Shown one piece after another: positions 1 to 7,565 of a stretch of DNA of 64,000 nucleotides; position 1 is the first letter of the stretch, and every line of letters begins with the position of its first letter. Origin of the DNA: Flavobacteriales bacterium (GTDB lineage: Bacteria > Bacteroidota > Bacteroidia > Flavobacteriales_F > PHOS-HE28); contig JADKHI010000005.1 in NCBI GenBank assembly GCA_016721825.1, positions 1-64,000 of the forward strand, read 5' to 3'. The notes under the pieces are model-generated. The model searched no databases and was not told the DNA's origin. It saw only the letters and a list, made by a program, of their open reading frames with translations. The position numbers and the translations under genes are program-made.

Positions 1-759
1 TGGGCGGATGCCGGGCCGGATCAATACATCTGCGGGGATTCCACGCACCTCCAAGCGGCAGCCTTGACGCCCTTGGACAGTGGCTACTGGTTCTTATCCC
101 AAGGCAACGCCACGATCGTCAACCCCACTGAACCCAATACACTGGTGACCGGGTTGCTACTGGGTGAGAACGCCTTCCAGTGGGTCGTGATCAATGGATT
201 GGGCGCCACCACCGATTTCGTTTCCGTTTGGGGCAATGACCCTTCGACCCCGCCAGCCGATGCCGGACCGGACCAATTGATGTTCACCCCTTCGGTAACG
301 CTATTGAACGCCAGTTCCTATCAAGCACCTTGTGTATGTGTGTGGACAGTTATTTCCGGCAACGCGAACGTACTGTCCGCGACCTCCCCCACATCCTTGG
401 TGGCGTTTCCCAACTACGGACTTAGTGTACTCCAATGGACCTGTGACAATGGTGGCTGCGGGATCACCACTGACCAAGTGGTCATCGATGTCGTCAACAC
501 CACAAGCACTGGGCGGGAGCTCGCTCCTTCGGACCCGACCCTCTTCCATGATCCAGGGCAAGACCTGTTCTTCCTATCCGGAAACCAATTGCCCGGCGAC
601 CTAATGATCCTCAACAGCAGCGGGCAGCTCGTCGGACAACACCGAGCGATGGCCGGGAATTCGACCCAGAGCACGGCAGACCTGAGCCCGGGCCTATACA
701 TAGCCCATGTACGTATCGGTGACCGAACACGGACCTTGCGATTCACTGTGACCCACTGA
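1..759 (+). CDS. Secreted T9SS type A cargo protein, 3' part only
   Basis: The reading frame is open from the first base, so the N-terminus lies outside the window and 252 residues are visible. Two PKD-like 'ADAGPDQ' segments occur, at about residues 2-8 and again near residue 84, each followed by Cys/Trp-containing beta-strand sequence. This is the usual build of repetitive extracellular proteins in Bacteroidota. The last 80 or so residues form a T9SS type A sorting domain, ending in a '...SPGLYIAHVRIGDRTRTLRF' strand, so the protein should be exported and anchored or released by the type IX system. The next gene starts 3 bases after the stop and has the same architecture, so the two are tandem paralogues in one transcription unit. 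The ligand or substrate is unknown. An ATG-like start within the visible part was not used because the frame continues upstream. Confidence 0.85.
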   Translation, partial: WADAGPDQYICGDSTHLQAAALTPLDSGYWFLSQGNATIVNPTEPNTLVTGLLLGENAFQWVVINGLGATTDFVSVWGNDPSTPPADAGPDQLMFTPSVTLLNASSYQAPCVCVWTVISGNANVLSATSPTSLVAFPNYGLSVLQWTCDNGGCGITTDQVVIDVVNTTSTGRELAPSDPTLFHDPGQDLFFLSGNQLPGDLMILNSSGQLVGQHRAMAGNSTQSTADLSPGLYIAHVRIGDRTRTLRFTVTH

Positions 760-761
760 AC

Positions 762-1595
762 ATGAAGCACCCCCTTCACTTGATCGCACTGCTCATTCTG
801 GGCACATGGACGAGCCAGCTCACACTGGCCCAGGTGGCCGACGCCGGTCCCGACACCAGCCTCTGTGTCGACTTCTACACCATGCAAGGGAGCGCGTTGC
901 CGCTGGGTGCGACCGGCACGTGGACCGTGGTCATGGGCTGCGGGACCTTGAACGTTCCCAATGACCCAAGTTGCCCGGTCACGGACCTATGCATCGGTTC
1001 CAATGTGTTCGTGTGGAACGTGGACAACAACGGCACGATCAAATCGGACGTGGTGGAGATCATTGTGTTTGATGCTGCCATGGCCGTTGCGAACGCCGGG
1101 CCGGATACGATCACTATGATCGCGCCTCAGAGCAGCGCATTCCTTTCCGGATCGCCGACCCCGATCTACCCGGCCACGTGTTGGTGGAGCTGGGTGCAAG
1201 GCAATGGTGTGATCATGGACCAGAACGATCCCATTTCCATGGTAACCGGCCTGATCATCGGCGACAACATCCTAGCCTGGACGTGCGATAACGGCCCCTG
1301 CGGAGCGACATCGGACACTCTGGTGATCCAGATGATGCTTGCGACCAGCCTTTCAAATGCGCTCGGGGACGGAGCTCCGTCCATCCTATTTGACCCATTC
1401 AACCATCAGATCCGGGTACGCGAAACCGCTGTATTGGATGCGTTGGATGTACTCGGAGTGGATGGTCGCGTCCTCCTCCATGCCGGGGAAGGATACCGCT
1501 CCATCAGCATGGCCTATCTACCTGCAGGGCTGTATCTAGCAAGGGCCGTGTTGAACGGCCGGCCGGAACTGTTGCGTTTCGTGGTCGGTGATTGA
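762..1595 (+). CDS. Secreted PKD-like T9SS type A cargo protein
   Basis: A 277-residue protein with a clear signal peptide (MKHPLHLIALLILG...LAQ, cleavage near residue 24). It is followed by two PKD-like repeats beginning 'ADAGPDTSLC' and 'ANAGPDTITM', and a C-terminal T9SS type A sorting domain of about 75 residues. The gene follows its tandem paralogue by only 2 nt, so the pair is probably co-transcribed. The likely role is surface-exposed binding or adhesion, which is inferred only from the architecture; no enzymatic motif is visible. The start ATG is fixed by the signal peptide. Confidence 0.88.
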   Translation: MKHPLHLIALLILGTWTSQLTLAQVADAGPDTSLCVDFYTMQGSALPLGATGTWTVVMGCGTLNVPNDPSCPVTDLCIGSNVFVWNVDNNGTIKSDVVEIIVFDAAMAVANAGPDTITMIAPQSSAFLSGSPTPIYPATCWWSWVQGNGVIMDQNDPISMVTGLIIGDNILAWTCDNGPCGATSDTLVIQMMLATSLSNALGDGAPSILFDPFNHQIRVRETAVLDALDVLGVDGRVLLHAGEGYRSISMAYLPAGLYLARAVLNGRPELLRFVVGD

Positions 1596-1600
1596 CGTGG

Positions 1601-1788
1601 ATGTCGCGTGAGCGATCGAAGCGGGTACCCCACAGCGAGGAATGAGCGAGGAGTACGATCGGAAAGCGCGACCCTGAGGCTTCTGCGAAGGGGCACGCCC
1701 AGACCCTCCCACTCTTCGCGCCCCCCGCCCGATCTTCGCATCACGCCATCATCTGATACATTCGTCTGTTGATCAGCGGATCGACCCT
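1601..1788 (+). repeat. Intergenic repeat, copy 1
   Basis: This stretch shares with 3329-3516 an ordered series of blocks: a GCGTGA..GAT.GAAGCGG head, a GGGGCACGCCC core (1690-1700), then CCCACT.TTCGCGCCCC and CGCCCGATCTTCGCA (up to 1740), then CACGCC and ATCA. Both copies run directly into the ATGGCC start of the downstream gene. The inner sequence is bounded by a 6-bp inverted repeat, GTCGCG (1603-1608) and CGCGAC (1667-1672). It does not look coding. It could be a mobile non-coding repeat or a structured regulatory leader. Confidence 0.7.
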
Positions 1789-2244
1789 ATGGCCAAGAAG
1801 ACCGCCCCAGCCAAGACCACTACGAAGCTGAAGAAGGCCATGAACGGCAAGGCCAGCCCCGCGAAGGCCGTAGAAGGCGACAAGCCCGTCTTCGACTACA
1901 TCGCCAGCTTGCCGCAGCCGCAACGCGGCATAGCCGAGTGCATTGATGCACTGGCCGCGAAGAACTTGCCGGGCCTGCAGCGTTCGGTGAAATGGGGCAT
2001 GGCGTACTACGGCGTGGACGGCGGCTGGTGCTTCGCCTCCGGTGCCTTCGTGGGCCACGTGAAACTGATGTTCATCCGCGGCACGGACCTGAAGCCGGAA
2101 CCGCCGATTACGCCCGTTGCGATGGGCAAGGCTACGCGGGGCGTCGAGCTGAAGACCTTGAAGGATCTGGACGAACGCCAGGTGGCGGCGTGGATGAAGC
2201 AGGCGGCGACCATGCCGTTCGTGAGCGCGGCGAAGAAGAAGTAG
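1789..2244 (+). CDS. DUF1801 (YdhG-like) domain protein
   Basis: A 151-residue cytoplasmic protein. A Lys/Ala-rich N-terminal tail (about residues 1-28) precedes a DUF1801 domain: 'VFDYIASLPQPQRG', 'VKWGMAYYG', 'KLMFIRGTDL', 'QVAAWMKQAA'. The fold resembles YdhG, and the biochemical function of the family is not established. Three more DUF1801-fold proteins lie between 8.5 and 10.7 kb (one of them YdeI-type), so this genome has expanded the family. No signal peptide is present. The gene follows intergenic repeat copy 1, which ends exactly at its ATG, so its promoter is presumably inside that repeat. Confidence 0.85.
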   Translation: MAKKTAPAKTTTKLKKAMNGKASPAKAVEGDKPVFDYIASLPQPQRGIAECIDALAAKNLPGLQRSVKWGMAYYGVDGGWCFASGAFVGHVKLMFIRGTDLKPEPPITPVAMGKATRGVELKTLKDLDERQVAAWMKQAATMPFVSAAKKK

Positions 2245-2321
2245 CGACGACGAAGGCAAATGCCACTTGGAAGGGCCGGACCAATCGATGAGGGTAGGGC
2301 TACCTAACTACCTTGGTTGCG

Positions 2322-3326
2322 ATGTTGAGAATGTTGGGAGCCATCCTATTGGGCCAGATGGTAATGCTGGGTCATGCTCAGCAAATATTGTACATCAACA
2401 CATCGGTGGGAGAGCTTGTGAAGGTGGATGCGGCTTCCTGCCAGACTACGGTAGTCGGTAGTACGAGCACATTGCTGCAAGACATTGCATTCACGCCTGA
2501 TGGCAGACTCTGGGGCGTGTATGGCAACTCGTTGTATGAGATCGACCCCAATGATGCTACGACATCCTTTGTCGGTAGTATGCCAGGGCTATCGACCAAT
2601 TCGCTGGTAGCATGGAACAACGACACCCTGATCGGGGATTACTACGGATGGCTGTGGGGAATTCGCGCGAGCGATGGATATGCGTGGCAGATCGATTCCA
2701 TCGCCATTGGCTCCTCGGGTGACCTGACGTGGTACAATGGCGACTTGTATATGACAACGTTCGCCCCAGATCTGGTGCGCATATCTGTGAACTCCAACCT
2801 GACAGCCGTGACGAGCATCGTGCACGTGGGAATGTTGTCGGTTGGTTGGGGTGGTGGTTGGCTTGGGGCAAATACTCTGATGTTGGAGAGCGATTGCGGC
2901 CCCATGCCACACCTCATAGCGTGCGTTGGCCCGAATGTCCTGGAAGTCTCCGCCACTGACGCGTCAATTTCACCTGTATGCGCGAATGTCATCTCAGGCA
3001 TATCATGGGGCGCGGCGTCGCTCTCTGAATTTCGAGAAGTAATACCGACAGCGAGTTCTATCTCAATTCCGAATGTCTTCAGCCCAAATGGAGACGGTGT
3101 CAATGATCAACTGCTACCGTCACCGCCTGATCTTGTCACGCACTGGACGTGTTCCATCTATGATCGCTGGGGAAATCTGGTCCGGATATGCGGTTCTCAG
3201 GCATGGGATGGAAGATCAGTTGATGGAACGCTCTGCGCAGAGGGCACGTACTTCATCGTGGCTCGGTTGAGCAGCCCTTGTTCCCCCTCGGTCGATGTGC
3301 ATTCGCATGTCACGTTGGTTCGGTGA
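2322..3326 (+). CDS. Secreted propeller-like protein with T9SS type B sorting domain
   Basis: A 334-residue protein. I chose the ATG at 2322 rather than the in-frame TTG at 2313 because it begins a good signal peptide (MLRMLGAILLGQMVMLGHAQ). The body contains NHL/beta-propeller-like strands ('ILYINTSVGELVKV', 'DIAFTPDGRLWGVYGNSLYE'). The last 85 residues are a gliding-motility-associated C-terminal domain: 'NVFSPNGDGVNDQ', 'IYDRWGNLV', 'WDGRSVDGTLCAEGTYFIV'. That is the type B T9SS signal. Base use is slightly more AT-rich than in the neighbouring carboxylase gene. The function is unknown beyond export to the surface. Confidence 0.87.
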   Translation: MLRMLGAILLGQMVMLGHAQQILYINTSVGELVKVDAASCQTTVVGSTSTLLQDIAFTPDGRLWGVYGNSLYEIDPNDATTSFVGSMPGLSTNSLVAWNNDTLIGDYYGWLWGIRASDGYAWQIDSIAIGSSGDLTWYNGDLYMTTFAPDLVRISVNSNLTAVTSIVHVGMLSVGWGGGWLGANTLMLESDCGPMPHLIACVGPNVLEVSATDASISPVCANVISGISWGAASLSEFREVIPTASSISIPNVFSPNGDGVNDQLLPSPPDLVTHWTCSIYDRWGNLVRICGSQAWDGRSVDGTLCAEGTYFIVARLSSPCSPSVDVHSHVTLVR

Positions 3327-3328
3327 TT

Positions 3329-3516
3329 CGCGTGAAGGATAGAAGCGGAAAGCACGCAAGCGAGGAGGAACGACGAGTGCGGGCTTCGCGGATAGCCTGA
3401 CCCGGCTGCTTTTGAGCCGGGGCACGCCCAAACCTTCCCACTATTCGCGCCCCACGCCCGATCTTCGCACCACGCCCATCAGCTAATCCGCTCATCGGCT
3501 AATCACTGATCGAACC
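3329..3516 (+). repeat. Intergenic repeat, copy 2
   Basis: Second copy of the repeat at 1601-1788, again filling the whole space between a T9SS gene and the ATGGCC start of an unrelated gene. It contains a 7-bp perfect hairpin, CCCGGCT (3401-3407) / AGCCGGG (3415-3421), directly before the conserved GGGGCACGCCC core (3419-3429). The head sequence GTGAAGGATAGAAGCGG resembles interspersed repeats I remember from other Flavobacteriales genomes; that comparison is from memory and unchecked. Confidence 0.7.
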
Positions 3517-5157
3517 ATGGCCGAGAAGATCGACATCGAAGCATCCAAGAACGAGGACTTCAACAAGCTGAAGCTCTCCGACCTCAACAAGCGCCTGCAC
3601 AAGATCTACGAGGGCGGCGGCGAGAAACGCATCGCCAAGCAGCACGAGCAAGGCAAGATGACCGCCCGCGAGCGCATCGACGCGCTGCTCGACCCCAAGA
3701 GCCCACGCATCGAGATCGGCGCCTTTGCCGCTGATGGCATGTACAAGGAACACGGCGGTGCCCCCAGCGCTGGTGTGGTGGTGATGATCGGCTACGTGAG
3801 CAAGCGCCAGTGCATCGTGGTGGCCAACGACGCCACCGTGAAGGCCGGCGCGTGGTTCCCCATGACGGGCAAGAAGAACCTGCGCGCGCAGGAGATCGCC
3901 ATCGAGAACCGCCTGCCCATCATCTACCTGGTGGACAGCGCCGGCGTGTACCTGCCCATGCAGGACGAGATCTTCCCCGACAAGGAGCACTTCGGCCGCA
4001 TCTTCCGCAACAACGCCGTGATGAGCTCCATGGGCATCACGCAGATCGCCGCCATCATGGGCAGCTGCGTGGCGGGCGGCGCCTACCTGCCCATCATGAG
4101 CGACGAGGCCCTCATCGTGGAGAAGACCGGCAGCATCTTCCTCGCCGGCAGCTACCTGGTGAAGGCCGCCATCGGTGAGGACATCGACAACGAGACCCTC
4201 GGCGGCGCCACCACGCACAGCGAGATCAGCGGCGTTACCGACTACAAGTGCAAGGACGATGCGGATTGCCTGAAGAAGATCCGCGCCATCGTGGACAAGC
4301 TGGGCAAGCCGAAGGACGCGGGCTTCAGCCGCGAGAAGGCCGCTGCGCCCAAGGCCGACCCGAAGGAGATCTACGGCATCCTCCCCACCGAGCGCGCCAA
4401 GCCCTACGACATGCGCGAGGTGATCGCGCGGCTGGTGGACGACAGCGAGTACACCGAATACAAGGAGGGCTACGGCCAGAGCATCATCACCGCCTACGCC
4501 CGCATCGATGGCTGGGCCGTGGGCATCGTGGCCAACCAGCGCAAGGTGGTGAAGAGCAAGAAGGGCGAGATGCAGTTCGGCGGCGTCATCTACAGCGACA
4601 GCGCCGACAAGGCCACGCGCTTCATCGCCAACTGCAACCAGAAGAACATCCCGCTGGTCTTCCTGCAGGACGTCACCGGCTTCATGGTGGGCAGCCGCAG
4701 CGAGCACGGCGGCATCATCAAGGACGGCGCGAAACTGGTGAACGCCGTGGCCAACAGCGTGGTGCCCAAGTTCACCATCATCATCGGCAACAGCTACGGC
4801 GCCGGCAACTACGCCATGTGCGGCAAGGCCTACGACCCGCGCCTGATCGTGGGCTGGCCCAGCGCCCAGGTGGCCGTGATGGGCGGCGAGCAGGCCAGCA
4901 AGGTGATGCTCCAGATCGAAGTGGCCGCGCTGAAAGGCAAGGGCGAGACCATCACCCCCGAGAAGGAAGCCGAACTGCTCAACCGGATCCGCAGCAAGTA
5001 CGAGGAGACCATCAGCCCGTACTACGCGGCAAGCCGGTTGTGGCTGGATGCGGTGATCGATCCGCTGGATACGCGGACGTGGATGAGTTTGGGGATCGAG
5101 GCGGCGAGCCAGAGCCCGGCGACGCGGGAGTTCAATATGGGGGTGTTGCAGACCTAG
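3517..5157 (+). CDS. Acyl-CoA carboxylase carboxyltransferase (beta) subunit, probably methylcrotonyl-CoA carboxylase
   Basis: A 546-residue carboxyltransferase with both crotonase-like halves. The N-half contains 'LVDSAGVYLPMQDEIFPD' (about residues 141-158), 'GSCVAGGAYLPIMSDEA' and 'GSIFLAG'. The C-half contains 'GNSYGAGNYAMCG' and 'MGGEQASKVM'. In this family it transfers carboxyl from carboxybiotin to an acyl-CoA. The 'DEIFPDKEHFGRIF' segment and the SGVTD segment look more like methylcrotonyl- than propionyl-CoA carboxylase, which would place it in leucine degradation together with the HMG-CoA lyase at 57.5-58.3 kb; this substrate call is an inference. No biotin-carrying alpha subunit is adjacent. 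Repeat copy 2 abuts the start codon. The length is normal for the family. Confidence 0.93.
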   Translation: MAEKIDIEASKNEDFNKLKLSDLNKRLHKIYEGGGEKRIAKQHEQGKMTARERIDALLDPKSPRIEIGAFAADGMYKEHGGAPSAGVVVMIGYVSKRQCIVVANDATVKAGAWFPMTGKKNLRAQEIAIENRLPIIYLVDSAGVYLPMQDEIFPDKEHFGRIFRNNAVMSSMGITQIAAIMGSCVAGGAYLPIMSDEALIVEKTGSIFLAGSYLVKAAIGEDIDNETLGGATTHSEISGVTDYKCKDDADCLKKIRAIVDKLGKPKDAGFSREKAAAPKADPKEIYGILPTERAKPYDMREVIARLVDDSEYTEYKEGYGQSIITAYARIDGWAVGIVANQRKVVKSKKGEMQFGGVIYSDSADKATRFIANCNQKNIPLVFLQDVTGFMVGSRSEHGGIIKDGAKLVNAVANSVVPKFTIIIGNSYGAGNYAMCGKAYDPRLIVGWPSAQVAVMGGEQASKVMLQIEVAALKGKGETITPEKEAELLNRIRSKYEETISPYYAASRLWLDAVIDPLDTRTWMSLGIEAASQSPATREFNMGVLQT

Positions 5158-5795
5158 ATGGACGATTGCTTCAGCGTCAGGGTCGCGCTCCCGCGTCATT
5201 GCTGGATACGGCGCGGCGACGCTGCTATCTGCTCTGAATGGAATCTGTCCAGCGCCAAGCCTTTCTTGCCTCTCAAATCCGGGGACATCTTTGGTCACCC
5301 TTGGAACCTGGACGTCACCAAGAAGTGGCGACTACAATGTTCCCGCCCAATGCTCTGCTCCCGATTCTTTCCGTTGGACCATACTCGCCTGGAAATCAAC
5401 TCAAGGGCAAGGCTGGAAAATCGGCGGGACTATCCAGGGTCCTCTAATCTTCGTCGCAGGCGCAAAGGCACGGAACTACTTTCGGCAGGCATGAACCCGT
5501 CGTGATGCGCACTCCAGCCCGGCTCAGTCAAGCCCGACCGATGCGGGAGTCCAATCAAGCGGTGCCAGAGACGTCACCTGAATGAGGCCCACACACGAGG
5601 CCTCGCCGCGGACATGGGCAAGCCGAGGTGCCATTTTTCCGGCCATTGTTGGCGCTCAGGTGGGACCAGGAACTGGTTGCCGGTAACGATCATCCTGCAA
5701 CAAGTCCTGACTTGTCTCCCCTTCATCTTGGCTGGGCGCCCCGGTCAAAGCGGTCTACTATGGATGCTGACCGCCGCGATTCACCAGTCTTCATG

Positions 5796-5842
5796 CGCGA
5801 CAGGAAGCGCGGGATGATATAGCACTAGTCTGTCCTGTCGCG
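5796..5842. repeat. 10-bp perfect inverted repeat
   Basis: CGCGACAGGA (5796-5805) and TCCTGTCGCG (5833-5842) are perfect inverse complements separated by 27 nt, inside the gene-poor stretch. The loop is long and no T-run follows, so it is not a convincing terminator. It could be a protein-binding palindrome or the end of a decayed element. Confidence 0.5.
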
Positions 5843-6350
5843 TACGTGGAGCACGCGAAAGAGCTGCGGAATTGATTGCCCGTAACCACGCCAACGATTC
5901 ACTCAAATCATCGGGATGGGCGTTGCTTTCATCTTGGCACTTCGAGTACAGGACTGCTCATGGACACGCCAGCCAACTACGATGGTGGTGACAACATGGG
6001 CGCAGGCTGGAAATCGACCTGCGTTAGCTCCTCTTGGCCGCCATTGTCTGGTGCGCGGACCTCGTTGCTGTGTAAGCGCCTTACAGCGCACAACTGGATC
6101 GTTTGGGCCGCAAGGACTCGTATCGTTCTCGAACCAACGGTTGGTCAGGACGCCTGGGTTCTGGGTGCCTTCGCCTTCTCCGCATTGCTGGCTCAGGATG
6201 TCGCCGTCGGGCCATTCGTTGCAAGTCCTCGCCTAAGAAGGCTCCGGGCTTTCCACTGCTGTCCCTAACGCGAAATGCGGATCACCGGTTGAACCGGTCC
6301 CCTTTCCAATTGGCGGGGCCTGCCTGCAGAACACAGGACCATCGCGGATA

Positions 6351-6358
6351 TACCTTCA
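6351..6358 (+). promoter_or_regulatory. -7 promoter box TACCTTCA
   Basis: Matches the Bacteroidota -7 consensus TAnnTTTG in six positions and ends 4 nt before the ATG at 6363. Its presence supports that small ORF as a real gene and suggests a leaderless transcript. Confidence 0.45.
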
Positions 6359-6362
6359 CGCC

Positions 6363-6548
6363 ATGCTAACGCCGGGCCGTAGGCGCATTCTGATCTTCGT
6401 CTTGATCGCAGTGATCATGTGCTGCTGCACCGCATCGGCGATCCTGAGCCTGCGCATTGGCAACACAGCGCGCGCGGCGTCCACATTCTTCGCGGGGCTG
6501 ACCTTCTCGATCATCTTCTGGACGCGACTGCCGAAGAAGGCCAAGTGA
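6363..6548 (+). CDS. Small two-helix membrane protein, hypothetical
   Basis: A 61-residue ORF with a basic N-terminus (MLTPGRRR), one hydrophobic helix at about residues 9-31 (containing a CCC run) and a second at about 40-54, ending in a basic tail PKKAK. No family was recognised. A -7 box lies 4 nt upstream of the ATG, as for many other starts in this window, and another gene follows 33 nt downstream on the same strand. Function unknown. The chance that it is spurious is moderate because it borders the decayed region. Confidence 0.5.
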   Translation: MLTPGRRRILIFVLIAVIMCCCTASAILSLRIGNTARAASTFFAGLTFSIIFWTRLPKKAK

Positions 6549-6581
6549 ACTCTTGCCGCCCTGCCGTGTACTCCATCCGGC

Positions 6582-7007
6582 ATGCGCTCCTTCCTTCCAA
6601 CCCTGCTCCTTGTCCTGGTCCCTGCCCTGCCCGCATGTTCCCAATGGCATTCCGAGGACCCCGCCCACATGTTCGAGCGGTTCCAGGACCGGATGCAGCA
6701 GAGCCCGGCCGACAGCGTCGAATTCGCCCGGTTCGGCGAGGCCCTGGCCCGCACCACCCCGGACATCGGTCCGCTGCCCGACCCGCGCGAATACCGCCTG
6801 GTGTGGGAGGTGATGTGTGAGGGCATGACCTGGCTGAAGCGCGGCGATGGCAGCGACCTATCAACCTTCCTGAAGGACCCGCCGGAGAAACGCTTCGGTG
6901 AGATCGTCTGCTGCCCGCGTTTCTACGAAGGGCGCTATGCCGTGGTGCATTGGGAGCCGCCGACTGGGCTGGTACGCTACCGGTATTGGTTCTTCGAACG
7001 GCGTTGA
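6582..7007 (+). CDS. Secreted hypothetical protein, paralogue of the next gene
   Basis: 141 residues with an N-terminal signal (MRSFLPTLLLVLVPALPACS; the Cys could make it a lipoprotein, but the box 'LPAC' is poor). No known domain was recognised. It aligns along its whole length with the next gene: 'DSVEFARFGEAL' with 'DSVDFTAFRSAL', 'YRLVWEV...KRGDGSD' with 'CRAVWRI...SRGDGSL', and 'VVHWEPPTGLVRYRYWFF' with 'VVHETPCGLICRDTVYYL'. The two genes are 26 nt apart, so they are a tandem duplication. Cysteines at 'EIVCCPRF' may form disulfides in the periplasm. Function unknown. Confidence 0.72.
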   Translation: MRSFLPTLLLVLVPALPACSQWHSEDPAHMFERFQDRMQQSPADSVEFARFGEALARTTPDIGPLPDPREYRLVWEVMCEGMTWLKRGDGSDLSTFLKDPPEKRFGEIVCCPRFYEGRYAVVHWEPPTGLVRYRYWFFERR

Positions 7008-7033
7008 AGGATCAACGAAAAACACGGACAAGA

Positions 7034-7456
7034 ATGCACATCGGACGCTTCAACCACCTCATCCTCCTGTTCTCACTTGCGCTCTGGGCCAAGGCACAAG
7101 ACCGGCCGACCACCTTTCAGGACGACCACCCCTTCGGCCCGACTTTCTGGGCCAGCGCGGCCGACAGTGTCGACTTCACCGCGTTCCGCAGCGCCTTGCA
7201 GCTGACGGACACGAGTCCGGACCTGGATACGACAACGGTGGTCTGCCGCGCGGTGTGGCGCATTGGTGAACACGGCGGCCTGGCAGTGGTTAGCCGAGGC
7301 GACGGCAGCTTAATGCAGATCAAGGGATCCTCGTTCCTAGGCCTGCCCATTCACATCCCCTTCCGCATGGCCGATGGTCGGCGTGGGTTCAAGGTCGTAC
7401 ACGAGACCCCGTGCGGCTTGATCTGCCGCGATACGGTGTACTACCTGGAGGAGTGA
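7034..7456 (+). CDS. Secreted hypothetical protein, paralogue of the previous gene
   Basis: 140 residues. The ATG at 7034 is preferred over an in-frame ATG at 6950, which lies inside the previous gene, because it starts a signal peptide (MHIGRFNHLILLFSLALWAKAQ). The mature part repeats the motif order of the upstream gene (DSVxF, AVW, RGDGS, VVHExPxGL), with different cysteines. No enzymatic motif is seen. The short spacing and shared architecture point to a small tandem duplication, probably co-transcribed and exported to the periplasm or surface. Confidence 0.72.
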   Translation: MHIGRFNHLILLFSLALWAKAQDRPTTFQDDHPFGPTFWASAADSVDFTAFRSALQLTDTSPDLDTTTVVCRAVWRIGEHGGLAVVSRGDGSLMQIKGSSFLGLPIHIPFRMADGRRGFKVVHETPCGLICRDTVYYLEE

Positions 7457-7565
7457 AATGAGCGATCAGGAACTTACTCGGTTGTCATCGGTCATGCGCC
7501 CGTAACGCATTCGATCCGAACATGGCAACGTCCTGATGGCGCGCTCAACTCCCGTACTTTGCGCC

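Larger units (their letters stand above)
5158..6362. other. Gene-poor stretch, probably decayed sequence
   Basis: No open frame here has a recognisable domain, a plausible start or the codon pattern of the neighbouring genes, and frames are short and conflicting. One + frame at about 5237-5500 gives Cys/Trp-rich text such as 'LGTWTSPRSGDYNVPAQC' and 'AWKSTQGQGWKIGG', and another near 5930-6000 gives 'NYDGGDNMGAGWKST'. These are reminiscent of extracellular repeat domains. A 19-nt segment at 5669-5687 recurs with 16/19 identity at 5868-5886, each followed by TTCATCTTGGC. I read the region as remnants of a repetitive secreted-protein gene, but this is weak. Confidence 0.4.

Noticed and set aside
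3499..5298. Long minus-strand open frame of 599 codons
   Set aside because: It is the antisense shadow of the carboxylase gene in GC-rich codons; its composition (Ala/His/Leu/Gly-rich) has no domain and it ignores the real gene's constraints.
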